From an uncultured Bacilli bacterium (lineage in GTDB: Bacteria > Bacillota_I > Bacilli_A > RF39 > UBA660): a stretch of DNA of 11,587 bases. Position 1 is the stretch's first letter. Each line of letters begins with the position of its first letter. This document shows positions 1 to 7,101 of this stretch, one piece after another. Position numbers and translations under genes: made by a program. The stretch is from NCBI GenBank assembly GCA_949113215.1, contig CARZYU010000016.1, positions 5,837 to 17,423 of the forward strand, in the 5' to 3' direction. Below the pieces are notes generated by a model, which ran no database searches, was not told the DNA's origin, and worked only from the letters and a program-made list of their open reading frames with translations.

Positions 1-1918
1 ACTCGGTTAATTTTAATTTCAATTGTTTCTCTTTTAAACGAGATTCAATTTCCTCTACTAACTTATCTAAGATATGATCAATGTTTTCTCTTGATAAACG
101 ATGAAACATAATAATTTCATCAACCCGGTTTAAAAACTCTGGTTTAAAGATACCATGAAGTTCCTGCATTGCCTCTTTGGAATTGCCCTCCAAAATATGC
201 TCACTTCCCACATTAGAAGTCATAATGATAATGATATTTTTAAAATCGACCGTTCGTCCATTCGAATCCGTCACTCTTCCATCGTCTAAAATTTGCAACA
301 ATAAATTGAGAACTTCAGGATGAGCTTTTTCAATTTCATCAAATAGAACGATGCTATAAGGATTTCTTCGAACTGCTTCGGTTAATTGTCCACCTTCTTC
401 ATATCCAACATATCCTGGAGGAGAACCAATCAAACGAGATACACTGAACTTTTCCATATATTCGCTCATATCAATTCGAACCATATGTCTTTCGTCATCG
501 AATAATTCATAAGCTAAAGATTTTGCAACTTCGGTCTTTCCTACTCCAGTAGGTCCCAAAAAGATGAAAGATCCAATAGGTCGAAGTGGATCTTTGATCC
601 CGCTTCGAGACTTTAAAATGGCCTCGCTTACAAGATGAAGAGCTTCCTCTTGACCCATCACACGTTTCCCTAAACGTTCTTCTAAATGAAGAAGTTTTTC
701 TCTTTCGCCACTCATCAATTTACTAATGGGAATGTTCGTCCATCTGGAAATCACATCAGCAATGGATTCTTCTGTTACCGTATCAGAAAGAATCTTGTTT
801 TTCTCTTGTTGATTTAATGTTTCCAGTTCTTTTTCCAGTGCCGGTATTTCCCCATGACGAAGTCTTGCTGCCGTCTCTAGATCGTACTTATTCTCTGCAA
901 TTTCCAAAGAATGACGGGCAGTTTCCAATTCTTGTTTTTTCTTTTTAATGTCATCGTTTATCTTCTTTTCCATCTCCCAAGAAGATTTCAATTTTTGTTC
1001 TTCCTGTCTCAAGGTAGATAGTTCATCATCAATTTCTTGATTTCTGTTTTTAGAAAGTTCATCCGTCTCTTTTTTAATTGCTTGTTTTTCAATTTCCAAC
1101 TGCATAATTTTTCGCGACAGTTCATCCAGGTCATTTGGAACAGAATCCATTTGTACGCGAATCGTTGCACAAGCCTCATCAACCAAGTCAATTGCCTTGT
1201 CTGGAAGATAACGATCCGTAATGTAACGATTCGATAAAGTAGCAGCGGACACTAAAGCTTTATCCTGAATACTAACACCATGATGAATTTCAAATCGTTC
1301 TTTCAAACCACGTAAAATCGTAATCGTATCCATGACATTAGGTTCACTCACTTTAATTTTTTGAAATCTTCTCTCCAAAGCCCCATCCTTTTCAATGAAC
1401 TTACGATATTCATTCAAAGTAGTTGCTCCAATCACATGAATTTCTCCTCGAGCCAACATTGGTTTTAAAATATTAGAAGTATCCATTGCTCCTTCCATAT
1501 TTCCGGAGCCTACAATCGTGTGAATTTCATCAATGAACATGATGATATCACCTTCGCTCTTTTTCACTTCATTCAAAACATTCTTAAGGCGTTCCTCAAA
1601 TTCACCACGATACTTTGCACCTGCAATGAGACTAGCCATATCAAGTTCCCAAATTTTCTTATCTTTTAAACTAGTTGGAACATCTCCTCTTACAATACGT
1701 TGAGCGAGTCCCTCTACAATGGCCGTTTTTCCAACTCCAGGTTCCCCAATTAAAACAGGATTATTTTTCGTCTTGCGAGATAAAATTCGAGTGATGCTAC
1801 GAATTTCTTCATCACGACCAATCACCGGATCCACCTTACCGCCTTTTACCGCTTCAGTAATGTCGCGACCATATTTTTCTAATACATTTTCTTCTTGTTC
1901 TTGATTATTTGGATACAT
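1..1918 (-). CDS. clpB: ClpB disaggregase, N-domain-less form, 3' end outside window
   Basis: AAA+ hexameric chaperone that threads aggregated proteins through its pore together with DnaK. The 639 visible codons start at an ATG (1916-1918) with RBS GAGGGG 6 nt upstream, and the frame is open to the window edge. Seen: NBD1 Walker A GEPGVGKT (residues 58-65), pore loop KYRGEFEERL (about 102-111), Walker B FIDE (128-131), and LERRF arginine-finger region (about 181-185). A long charged coiled coil (about 270-400) is the M domain that separates ClpB from ClpC/ClpA. NBD2 Walker A GPTGVGKT is at 455-462, followed by GYVGYEEGG and LFDEIEKAHPEV. The protein begins just before NBD1 (KYGRDITEAVKGGKVDPVIGRDEEI), so the roughly 150-residue Clp_N domain is absent. 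Promoter and CIRCE lie directly upstream, so no longer form can come from this promoter. Likely HrcA-controlled. The C-terminal small domain is only partly visible. Confidence 0.96.
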   Translation of the reverse strand, partial: MYPNNQEQEENVLEKYGRDITEAVKGGKVDPVIGRDEEIRSITRILSRKTKNNPVLIGEPGVGKTAIVEGLAQRIVRGDVPTSLKDKKIWELDMASLIAGAKYRGEFEERLKNVLNEVKKSEGDIIMFIDEIHTIVGSGNMEGAMDTSNILKPMLARGEIHVIGATTLNEYRKFIEKDGALERRFQKIKVSEPNVMDTITILRGLKERFEIHHGVSIQDKALVSAATLSNRYITDRYLPDKAIDLVDEACATIRVQMDSVPNDLDELSRKIMQLEIEKQAIKKETDELSKNRNQEIDDELSTLRQEEQKLKSSWEMEKKINDDIKKKKQELETARHSLEIAENKYDLETAARLRHGEIPALEKELETLNQQEKNKILSDTVTEESIADVISRWTNIPISKLMSGEREKLLHLEERLGKRVMGQEEALHLVSEAILKSRSGIKDPLRPIGSFIFLGPTGVGKTEVAKSLAYELFDDERHMVRIDMSEYMEKFSVSRLIGSPPGYVGYEEGGQLTEAVRRNPYSIVLFDEIEKAHPEVLNLLLQILDDGRVTDSNGRTVDFKNIIIIMTSNVGSEHILEGNSKEAMQELHGIFKPEFLNRVDEIIMFHRLSRENIDHILDKLVEEIESRLKEKQLKLKLTE

Positions 1919-1946
1919 ATTGATCCCCTCTTTCATTTCATTTATT

Positions 1947-1974
1947 ATTATACCCAAAAATTAGCACTTGTCAA
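1947..1974 (-). promoter_or_regulatory. sigma-A promoter of clpB
   Basis: On the minus strand, -35 TTGACA (1969-1974) and -10 TATAAT (1947-1952), both perfect, are separated by 16 nt. They lie about 30 nt upstream of the clpB start. The -35 box is inside the CIRCE spacer and arm, so HrcA binding would block RNA polymerase. Confidence 0.88.
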
Positions 1975-1987
1975 CATAGAGTGCTAA
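1961..1987. promoter_or_regulatory. CIRCE element (HrcA operator)
   Basis: TTAGCACTT-N9-GAGTGCTAA, one mismatch from the TTAGCACTC-N9-GAGTGCTAA consensus. It overlaps the clpB -35 box, the classic repression position. The divergent fic promoter begins about 35 bp away, so a direct effect on it is not evident. Confidence 0.93.
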
Positions 1988-2021
1988 TTTCTTGTTATTT
2001 CACAAAGAAAGTAGAAATGAC

Positions 2022-2052
2022 TTGAACAATTATGTTATACTAACAATATAAT
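2022..2052 (+). promoter_or_regulatory. candidate promoter of the fic module
   Basis: Two readings. TTGAAC (2022-2027) and a perfect TATAAT (2047-2052) are spaced 19 nt, slightly long. Alternatively an extended -10 TG-T-TATACT (2033-2041) acts with a poor -35. Either gives a short leader before the RBS at 2074-2079. Confidence 0.5.
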
Positions 2053-2084
2053 AGAAAGAAAGATAACTATCATAGGAGGAGATC

Positions 2085-2264
2085 ATGCAAGAAGTATCGT
2101 ATGATTTAAACAATCCCCGTTATCAGGAAGCGTTAAGACAAGCAAGAGCCAATGTACAATTAGACGAAGTTGAACAAAAGATCAGAGAACCAAAGTTGCA
2201 AACAGAACCATTTCAACGAGTCAAAAAAATAGGAGCTATTTATGACAGAGGAAGAAAAATTTAA
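2085..2264 (+). CDS. putative VbhA-like Fic antitoxin, 59 aa
   Basis: A 59-residue ORF with a textbook RBS (AGGAGG, 2074-2079) 5 nt before its ATG. It overlaps the next gene, fic, by 23 nt, which suggests translational coupling. The protein is helical, charged and has no membrane segment or HTH. Class I Fic toxins (VbhT type) are known to be paired with a small antitoxin encoded just upstream; its inhibitory helix carries [S/T]-x-x-x-E-[G/N], and the Glu blocks ATP gamma-phosphate placement. The best-matching stretch here is ARANVQLDEVE (residues 20-30), where N23 and D27 sit at the Ser and Glu positions and E28 at the Gly. The antitoxin role is inferred from position, size and this alignment by eye; the motif is not canonical. 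Confidence 0.72.
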   Translation: MQEVSYDLNNPRYQEALRQARANVQLDEVEQKIREPKLQTEPFQRVKKIGAIYDRGRKI

Positions 2265-2874
2265 TCAGTACCTCATTCCAGGCACTGATGTTTTAAAAAA
2301 TAAACTAGGGATACAAGACCAAGAAATGTTACGCCAAAGAGAACGAGAAATCACCATTGAAAAATTAACTTCTCTTTATTTAAACCCCATCCCCGGAAAT
2401 TTTGATGAAAATCATTTAAAGTTATTACATCATTATATATTCGGCGAAATCTATGATTTTGCCGGATGTACACGGGACGTGGACATCCGAAAGATGGGCG
2501 ATCCATTTCTCCATTATCCACTGATCGATATCACATTGAAAGACCTTCTTCAAGAAATGAGTCAGAATCTTTCGCAAATTCAAAGCCGAGGAGAATATGC
2601 TTTCTATTTAGCTGGATTTTACAACTCTCTCATTGCAATCCACCCTTTTCGCGAGGGAAACGGAAGAACCATTCGTGAATTTATGAGAGAATTTATTGAA
2701 GCAAAAAATTCTGAAATTACGTTTGGCAATTTCCAACTCGATTTTACAAAAATAGACCCACAAAATTTACTACTTGGTTGCGAAAAAAGAAGTTTCTATC
2801 CAAGTTTATTGGAAACAGAATTCTTAAAAGCCTTAACGCCGAAAGAAAATAATAAAACACCTAGCAATCGCTAG
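2242..2874 (+). CDS. fic: Fic-domain AMP transferase toxin
   Basis: A 210-residue Fic protein. Fic enzymes typically move AMP from ATP onto a hydroxyl side chain of a target protein. The complete active-site motif HPFREGNGRTIREF is at residues 134-147: His134 is the catalytic base, Glu138 is the metal-binding acidic position and GNGRxxR forms the anion hole. The N-terminal YLIPGTDVLKNKLGI (10-24) and the GEIYDFAG block (68-75) are typical of class I single-domain Fic toxins. No C-terminal inhibitory helix was recognised, so inhibition should come from the upstream small protein. AGGAG (2231-2235) lies 6 nt before the ATG, inside the antitoxin ORF. The TAG stop lies within the terminator stem shared with the convergent protease gene. 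All key residues are intact, so it is probably active; the target cannot be told from sequence. Confidence 0.93.
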   Translation: MTEEEKFNQYLIPGTDVLKNKLGIQDQEMLRQREREITIEKLTSLYLNPIPGNFDENHLKLLHHYIFGEIYDFAGCTRDVDIRKMGDPFLHYPLIDITLKDLLQEMSQNLSQIQSRGEYAFYLAGFYNSLIAIHPFREGNGRTIREFMREFIEAKNSEITFGNFQLDFTKIDPQNLLLGCEKRSFYPSLLETEFLKALTPKENNKTPSNR

Positions 2875-2879
2875 GTGTT
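2856..2879. terminator. bidirectional terminator between fic and the S41 protease
   Basis: Perfect 10-bp stem (AACACCTAGC/GCTAGGTGTT) with a 4-nt loop. The U-rich run is better on the minus-strand side (TTATTATTTT). The fic stop (2872-2874) lies inside the stem and the protease stop (2878-2880) straddles its edge. Confidence 0.85.
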
Positions 2880-4128
2880 ATTTCTTGGCAAGCTCCAGAA
2901 AAGCAGCTTGTAGTTGTAAATCATTTTCCCTTGTTGGATTTTTATAATACTCTTCTCCTTGTTCAACTTTGATCGTAGGTTCTACGCCCTTTTCATGAAT
3001 CCATGTTCCCTTTGGGGTAAGCCATTTTTGCGTAGTATATTTGATCGTTGCACCACTTTTTAAACTATAAGCCTCTTGAACCGTTCCTTTCCCATAAGAA
3101 TTCGTTCCAATGATTGAAGCACCATACGACTCTTTTAAGGCTGCAGCTAAAATTTCGGAAGCAGAAGCACTGGAGTGATTCGTAAGAACAACAATCGGAT
3201 AGGTCCGTTTTTCTTTCGTTAAAGAATAGATCTTTTGAGTTTTTCCTTTTGTCTCCAGTTGATAAATAACATTTGATTTATCTAAAAATAACGAAGCCAT
3301 TTCGGAAACTTGGGTCAAATGACCTCCTGGATTATCCCTCACATCAATAATTAAGGAATCCATGTTCTTTTTCTCTAGTTTCAATAACTGTGTCCTAAAT
3401 TGTTTCGCTGTATTGGAAGCAAAAATATCCACCTTCAATAATCCTATTTTTTTACCTTGAAATTCTATTACTTCACCTGTTACTGAAGTAATATCAACAT
3501 CTTTTCTCGTTACAACCGTTTCTCTTTGTTCACCAGATCTCAAATAACCAATCGTGACAGTACTATTTTCTTTCCCCTTTACCTTATCACTAATGACAGA
3601 AAGTGAAAGCCCTTCCACCGATACTCCATCAATGGATGAAATGACATCTCCAACTTTCAATCCGGCTCGATCTGCAGGACCATTAGCAAATACTTTCGAA
3701 ATGCTCACCTGATTTTCTCCTGCCAAAATTTCTACCCCAATACCAACGTAGTGACCCTCTACTTGCTCATTAAAATCTTCCGTTTGTTCTATGTCCATAA
3801 AACTGGCATACGGATCATTCAAATAATCGATCATTCCTTTCATTCCCGCTGAAATCAATTCCTCTTTATCGACCTTATCGTAATAATTTTCAATAATATC
3901 TTCGTAGGTACTTACAAATTCAGAAAGTTCCTTTGGCACTTCTTTCGAAGAAACAGGACTAACCCCTTCTTTCGCATAAGTAATGGCACTTCCCAAAAAA
4001 ATACCAAAAAGAAGTGAGATCACAATAATAACAATAACTTCAACAAAATTAAAACCTGATTTTTTCTCGACGATGACTTCTCTGATTTCTTCCTTCTCCT
4101 CTGACTCTATTGTCTCTTTTTTGCTCAA
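2878..4128 (-). CDS. S41 carboxy-terminal processing protease with PDZ domain
   Basis: A 416-residue membrane-anchored CtpA/CtpB-type serine protease. Order: a charged cytoplasmic N-terminus, one membrane segment (about 28-50), an N-terminal cap helix region, a PDZ domain (about 125-205, beginning GIGVEI), and the S41 core with IIDVRDNPGG (260-269). The catalytic dyad is visible: Ser322 in SSASASE and Lys347 in SYGKGTVQ, with the 25-residue spacing of the family. In Bacillus such proteases cleave envelope or sporulation signalling proteins; the substrate here is unknown. The start is TTG (4126-4128): an in-frame TGA two codons upstream rules out extension, and GAGGTGA (4135-4141) lies 6 nt before the TTG. 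A nearby ATG (4133-4135) overlaps that RBS and is out of frame. The C-terminus (about 385-416) contains only a short helical tail. Confidence 0.93.
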   Translation of the reverse strand: MSKKETIESEEKEEIREVIVEKKSGFNFVEVIVIIVISLLFGIFLGSAITYAKEGVSPVSSKEVPKELSEFVSTYEDIIENYYDKVDKEELISAGMKGMIDYLNDPYASFMDIEQTEDFNEQVEGHYVGIGVEILAGENQVSISKVFANGPADRAGLKVGDVISSIDGVSVEGLSLSVISDKVKGKENSTVTIGYLRSGEQRETVVTRKDVDITSVTGEVIEFQGKKIGLLKVDIFASNTAKQFRTQLLKLEKKNMDSLIIDVRDNPGGHLTQVSEMASLFLDKSNVIYQLETKGKTQKIYSLTKEKRTYPIVVLTNHSSASASEILAAALKESYGASIIGTNSYGKGTVQEAYSLKSGATIKYTTQKWLTPKGTWIHEKGVEPTIKVEQGEEYYKNPTRENDLQLQAAFLELAKK

Positions 4129-4237
4129 ATGTCATCACCTCGATTATCTAACTATTATAATCATATCATAATTCCAAACGAAACCTAACAAAAAATGAAA
4201 GAAAGTTTTTGAATAGACATCATTTCGCTTTTCTCCA

Positions 4238-4246
4238 TGTTATAAT
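4238..4246 (+). promoter_or_regulatory. extended -10 promoter of the 290-aa membrane protein gene
   Basis: TG-T-TATAAT, a perfect extended -10, about 20 nt before the ATG at 4268. The -35 is weak: TAGACA at 4214-4219 with a 21-nt gap, which an extended -10 can tolerate. AGGAG (4258-4262) is the RBS. Confidence 0.65.
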
Positions 4247-4267
4247 AAAGAAAAGAAAGGAGAAATT

Positions 4268-5140
4268 ATGAAAAAATTTATTTCTATTTTACTGGACATC
4301 ATTCTAGTTCTCAGCGGAATAGCAACCGTATTATTCTTTTCACTATCTAGTATTGTAAGTGAAAAAAATATTGACCATATCGTAGAAGAAATTAGTTTAA
4401 AGGATACTATGGAATTCTTGGGAGACTCTTCTAGCACTTCTTTGATGGATCAAATTTATCAAGAAGCAGAAAACATTCAAGTTTCCAAAGAACAAGTAGA
4501 TGAAATTTTAGAATCAGAACAAGTAAAAGAAATTACCAAAGACGTTCTAAACAACATCATGAAGTATCAACTGGATCCAACCAAAACAGATTTATACAAC
4601 GAAGCAGACCTGAAAAAAAAGATGAACACTCTACTACAAGAGGTCAATCAAAAGCATCAATTAAATCTATCACTAGAGCAAACAAAAGAAATAACAGAAA
4701 CTACCGTAAGTGGAGTTACCGCAATGACAGAAAGCATAAAAAAAGAGGACAATGTTGAACAACAAGACATCCAACAAATCTTACAATTTTTAACTGGTCC
4801 TGGAATTAAGGTGACGTCCCTTATTGTCTTATTAACGTCTGCTATCTTATTGTTACTTGTCAACTGGAAAAGCAAACACTTCCTAAACCATTATTTTGCT
4901 GATACGATAGCCATTGCTATTTGGAGTTTCCTTTATGGATTATTCTTTCAAGGAGTATTACACATTCTTCTCGAAGAAACAACAAACATCAAATTATGGA
5001 ACACGCTTCTTAATCCAGTTACTCATTTCGCCTATCTATGTACGGGCATCTTCATCGTTATTGCCATTCTCTGTAGGCTTTTAAGAAACTTATTTACCAA
5101 GAAAAAAACAGAAAAAGAACTAACTGTTGTTTCAAGTTAG
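4268..5140 (+). CDS. unknown membrane protein with a helical extracytoplasmic domain
   Basis: A 290-residue protein of no family I recognise. Seen: an N-terminal membrane segment (about 4-30), a roughly 150-residue hydrophilic region (31-178) rich in Glu, Gln and Lys and predicted by eye to be helical, then three further membrane segments (about 181-199, 210-235 and 253-272) and a basic cytoplasmic tail (KKKTEKE). By the positive-inside rule the hydrophilic domain is outside the cell. It has no catalytic motif, no cysteine pair and no lipobox. The start is supported by AGGAG 5 nt upstream and an extended -10 promoter. It is monocistronic and convergent with a small minus-strand gene; its stop lies in the shared terminator. 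A structural or sensory envelope role is possible, but nothing here shows it. Confidence 0.9.
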   Translation: MKKFISILLDIILVLSGIATVLFFSLSSIVSEKNIDHIVEEISLKDTMEFLGDSSSTSLMDQIYQEAENIQVSKEQVDEILESEQVKEITKDVLNNIMKYQLDPTKTDLYNEADLKKKMNTLLQEVNQKHQLNLSLEQTKEITETTVSGVTAMTESIKKEDNVEQQDIQQILQFLTGPGIKVTSLIVLLTSAILLLLVNWKSKHFLNHYFADTIAIAIWSFLYGLFFQGVLHILLEETTNIKLWNTLLNPVTHFAYLCTGIFIVIAILCRLLRNLFTKKKTEKELTVVSS

Positions 5141-5148
5141 TTCTTTTT
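5112..5148. terminator. bidirectional terminator, 290-aa gene / 48-aa gene
   Basis: Perfect 14-bp inverted repeat (AAAAAGAACTAACT and its complement, 9-nt loop) with a U run on both strands. The stop codons of both convergent genes (5138-5140 plus, 5137-5139 minus) lie inside the right arm. Confidence 0.9.
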
Positions 5149-5283
5149 ATTTGTCTTATCTTCTTTTTTCTCCGTATTCTGAATGTCTATTTTGGGAAGA
5201 ATAAACTCATAGGTAACATTCTCCTTCTGATAATCCAAGACATTCTTATTTTTTTCCTCTATATTTGCTTTTCTTTTTTCCAT
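5137..5283 (-). CDS. small hydrophilic protein, 48 aa, unknown
   Basis: ATG at 5281-5283 with RBS GAGG (5291-5294, 7 nt spacing) and an open frame of 48 codons ending TAA at 5137-5139. The protein is strongly charged (MEKRKANIEEKNK at the start, KKEDKTNKK near the end), with a central stretch containing TYEFILPKIDI. There is no membrane segment and no recognised motif. The gene starts 17 nt past the 3' end of tRNA-Asn on the same strand, with no promoter or terminator between, so it may be read from the tRNA transcript. Evidence that it is real: a good RBS, and a stop placed in a strong terminator. Homologues were not checked. Confidence 0.68.
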   Translation of the reverse strand: MEKRKANIEEKNKNVLDYQKENVTYEFILPKIDIQNTEKKEDKTNKKN

Positions 5284-5300
5284 ATTATTTCCTCAAAAAA

Positions 5301-5377
5301 TGGCGCCCCAACTAGGACTTGAACCTAGGACCCCTTGATTAACAGTCAAGTGCTCTAACCAACTGAGCTATTGAGGC
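5301..5377 (-). tRNA. tRNA-Asn (GUU)
   Basis: 77 nt including encoded CCA. Acceptor GCCTCAA pairs with TTGGGGC (one G-U), the D-arm is GCTCAGTTGGTTAGAGC, the anticodon loop CTGTTAA carries GTT (5341-5343), and the T-arm has TTCAAGT. All arms are intact. I found no convincing promoter of its own; it may be cotranscribed from the gene upstream. Confidence 0.97.
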
Positions 5378-5403
5378 AGTTGTCCCTCTAGAGGACATTA
5401 CTA

Positions 5404-5928
5404 TTATTTTCCAAAATTAGTAAAATATTCTACAATGTTATCTTCCGCCCAAGTTGTTACAATTTCCTTGTTATGAATTTCTACTAAAGCAGAAGAAGCA
5501 ATACGCAATTCGGAAGGATCATTCGTATCAAGTTTATTTTCCTTGCTTCGATAAATATGATTGAATTCACTTCCCATATTAACGAGATAATAAGGAAGGG
5601 CGTTGTCTACATTTTGATAGCGAGATAATAGTGTTTGATACATTGAACTTTCCTTATCATCATTCACGTTATAGAACAACACCAAATAATGATCTTCCTT
5701 TTGATCGAAGGTCTGACCTGCTAAAATTTCTGTTGTTTGATAAGAAACTTCATGGGTATTTGCTTTTCCACCACTTCCCAATTGAATTTTACCCGTAATG
5801 ATTGCTGTTATAAAAATAACGACCAACAAAAGAATAGCGAAAACAACCAATACTCGAACAGAGCTAGTTGCCTCGACGGATGGTGCAGTAGGTACCTTAT
5901 GATTTTTCGTTTTCTTTGTTTTTGACAT
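5404..5928 (-). CDS. membrane-anchored thioredoxin-like protein without CxxC
   Basis: A 174-residue protein: a basic N-terminus (KTKKTKNHK), one membrane segment (about 25-45), and an extracytoplasmic domain of about 120 residues. That domain has a thioredoxin-like pattern: strand YLVLFYN (81-87), a helix, YYLVNM (113-118), then SSALVEIHNKEIVTTW (145-160), which resembles the strand pair after the cis-proline of thioredoxins. There is no cysteine at all; the CxxC position is occupied by ESSM and the cis-Pro by Ser-Ala. It therefore cannot be a disulfide oxidoreductase and is more likely a binding or structural relative. The fold call is an inference from pattern. Start: ATG with AGGTGA upstream. 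It has its own extended -10 promoter directly upstream. Confidence 0.85.
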   Translation of the reverse strand: MSKTKKTKNHKVPTAPSVEATSSVRVLVVFAILLLVVIFITAIITGKIQLGSGGKANTHEVSYQTTEILAGQTFDQKEDHYLVLFYNVNDDKESSMYQTLLSRYQNVDNALPYYLVNMGSEFNHIYRSKENKLDTNDPSELRIASSALVEIHNKEIVTTWAEDNIVEYFTNFGK

Positions 5929-5945
5929 GTTATCACCTGTTTATC

Positions 5946-5954
5946 ATTATAACA
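5946..5954 (-). promoter_or_regulatory. extended -10 promoter of the thioredoxin-like gene
   Basis: Minus strand TG-T-TATAAT, perfect, about 18 nt before the ATG. It lies just downstream of the preceding gene's terminator, so the leader is very short. No good -35 is present. Confidence 0.6.
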
Positions 5955-5963
5955 TACCAAAAC

Positions 5964-5988
5964 AAAAAAATAAACACCGACTCGGTGT
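5964..5988 (-). terminator. terminator of the YdcC/GerS-like lipoprotein gene
   Basis: Minus-strand hairpin ACACCG-AGT-CGGTGT (5974-5988) followed by TTTATTTTTTT. It starts immediately after the TAG stop at 5989-5991. Confidence 0.85.
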
Positions 5989-6987
5989 CTATTTCATCGT
6001 TGGAATCACACTAATGGAACGTGCAATTTCCGTTAATTCCAATTGATCCATCACATCACTTACCAAGTAATATTCAATTCCACCAGCCATCCAGGTTAAG
6101 GAATTATCCGTAATGGAACCTACGGTATCCATAAGTAAAAACGGTTCTCCATAAGTAGGAATTACCGTAAGTTCATCTTCACGACTAACGGTTTCTTCTA
6201 CCAATAAAAATGGTTTTTCTCCTTCAAAAGATAAAATAATACGTTCCCCGTTGGTTTTAGCAACCTTCTCTTGATTAGTAAGCTTCGTACCATCAGGAAT
6301 ATAAAGAGGATAGATGACATCTTCTAAGCTTCCTGTTGGAATACTGTCCTCTTCTATAGAAGCAGACTCCATTGACTTTTCTAAAGCAAAATGATCATCA
6401 TCAAATTTCGCTTTCATATCCAAACTAGTTACGACTAAAGTCATTTGAGGAACATCCTCTGCTGTCATAACTTCTACTTTTTTCAAAACATAATTTTTAT
6501 CTAACGTAATTTTTTGTTTTACTAAACTTCGATTATTTGGATAATTTACTTTTGTGATAAATGTAAAACCATCTTTTGTTTCCTCATATGTTTTCGATTG
6601 ATCGTTCTTAATATCATCGAGCAATGATTCTAATAAATACACTTGTGAATTATTATAAGGCCAATTGCTTTCGAATTTAAAACTTTTATTCAAAGATGGG
6701 GTAAGAACATAGACACCATCATCATTTTTTAAAATAACTTGTTCATGATTGTTTGCTTTATTTTTTAATTCTACACGATAAAATCCTTTTTCTTTATGGG
6801 ATACTGTAACATCATAACGATAAGTATCCTCATGATTCGATATTTCCAATTCTGCTTTCAATTGATATCCTTTCGCAGATTCGACTTTTTTCGAAAAATC
6901 TTTCACAACACTTTCTTTAGTTGCCTTTCCACAACCAGTCAACAATAAGACGGAACAAAGGAGCAAAATACCCCATATTTTTTTCAT
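5989..6987 (-). CDS. YdcC/GerS-like sporulation lipoprotein (LolA-like fold + DUF4367-like)
   Basis: A 332-residue lipoprotein. The signal peptide ends in lipobox LTGC, so the lipidated Cys is residue 19. Residues about 25-205 look like the LolA/LppX-type fold of Firmicute YdcC and C. difficile GerS: alternating strands, KGYQLKAELEI, QKITLDKNYVLKKVEV and MTLVVTSLDMKAKFDDDHF. Residues about 222-330 resemble DUF4367: a YPLYIPDG start, then SLTWMAGGIEYYLVSD and a final helix before the C-terminus. YdcC and GerS belong to mother-cell sporulation regulons; GerS is needed for spore germination through cortex modification. Here the upstream region holds a sigma-E-like promoter, which supports that reading. 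RBS GAGGTGA precedes the ATG. It is monocistronic with its own terminator. A general lipoprotein role outside sporulation remains possible. Confidence 0.85.
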   Translation of the reverse strand: MKKIWGILLLCSVLLLTGCGKATKESVVKDFSKKVESAKGYQLKAELEISNHEDTYRYDVTVSHKEKGFYRVELKNKANNHEQVILKNDDGVYVLTPSLNKSFKFESNWPYNNSQVYLLESLLDDIKNDQSKTYEETKDGFTFITKVNYPNNRSLVKQKITLDKNYVLKKVEVMTAEDVPQMTLVVTSLDMKAKFDDDHFALEKSMESASIEEDSIPTGSLEDVIYPLYIPDGTKLTNQEKVAKTNGERIILSFEGEKPFLLVEETVSREDELTVIPTYGEPFLLMDTVGSITDNSLTWMAGGIEYYLVSDVMDQLELTEIARSISVIPTMK

Positions 6988-7016
6988 TTTTTCACCTCAT
7001 TATTCAATTTCAATTA

Positions 7017-7045
7017 AGTATATGGATCTATTCTGACGAATATTC
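7017..7045 (-). promoter_or_regulatory. candidate sigma-E-type sporulation promoter
   Basis: Minus strand GAATATT (7039-7045), 14 nt, then CATATACT (7017-7024). Bacillus sigma-E consensus, from memory, is KMATATT-N14-CATACAHT; this matches 7/7 in the -35 and 7/8 in the -10 with exact spacing. No good sigma-A -35 accompanies TATACT. The -10 lies about 30 nt before the lipoprotein ATG. Confidence 0.6.
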
Positions 7046-7101
7046 ATGAATAATGAAAAGAAAAATGGTTAAGATAGTAATAAGTAAAAGGAGGAAACAA
7101 T

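Noticed and set aside
1009..1191. ORFs on either strand inside clpB (also 1037-1237 and 1719-1904)
   Set aside because: Shadows of the clpB frame, which has full ClpB motifs throughout.
4165..4191. Promoter of the S41 protease (TATGAT with TTGTTA, or TATAAT at 4154-4159)
   Set aside because: Spacing of 15 nt for the first and no -35 for the second; the region is AT-rich and I could not choose.
5381..5397. Palindrome-like TGTCC-C-TCTAGA-GGACA just upstream of tRNA-Asn, considered as a terminator
   Set aside because: No loop and no U run on the minus strand, and a base is bulged; not convincing.
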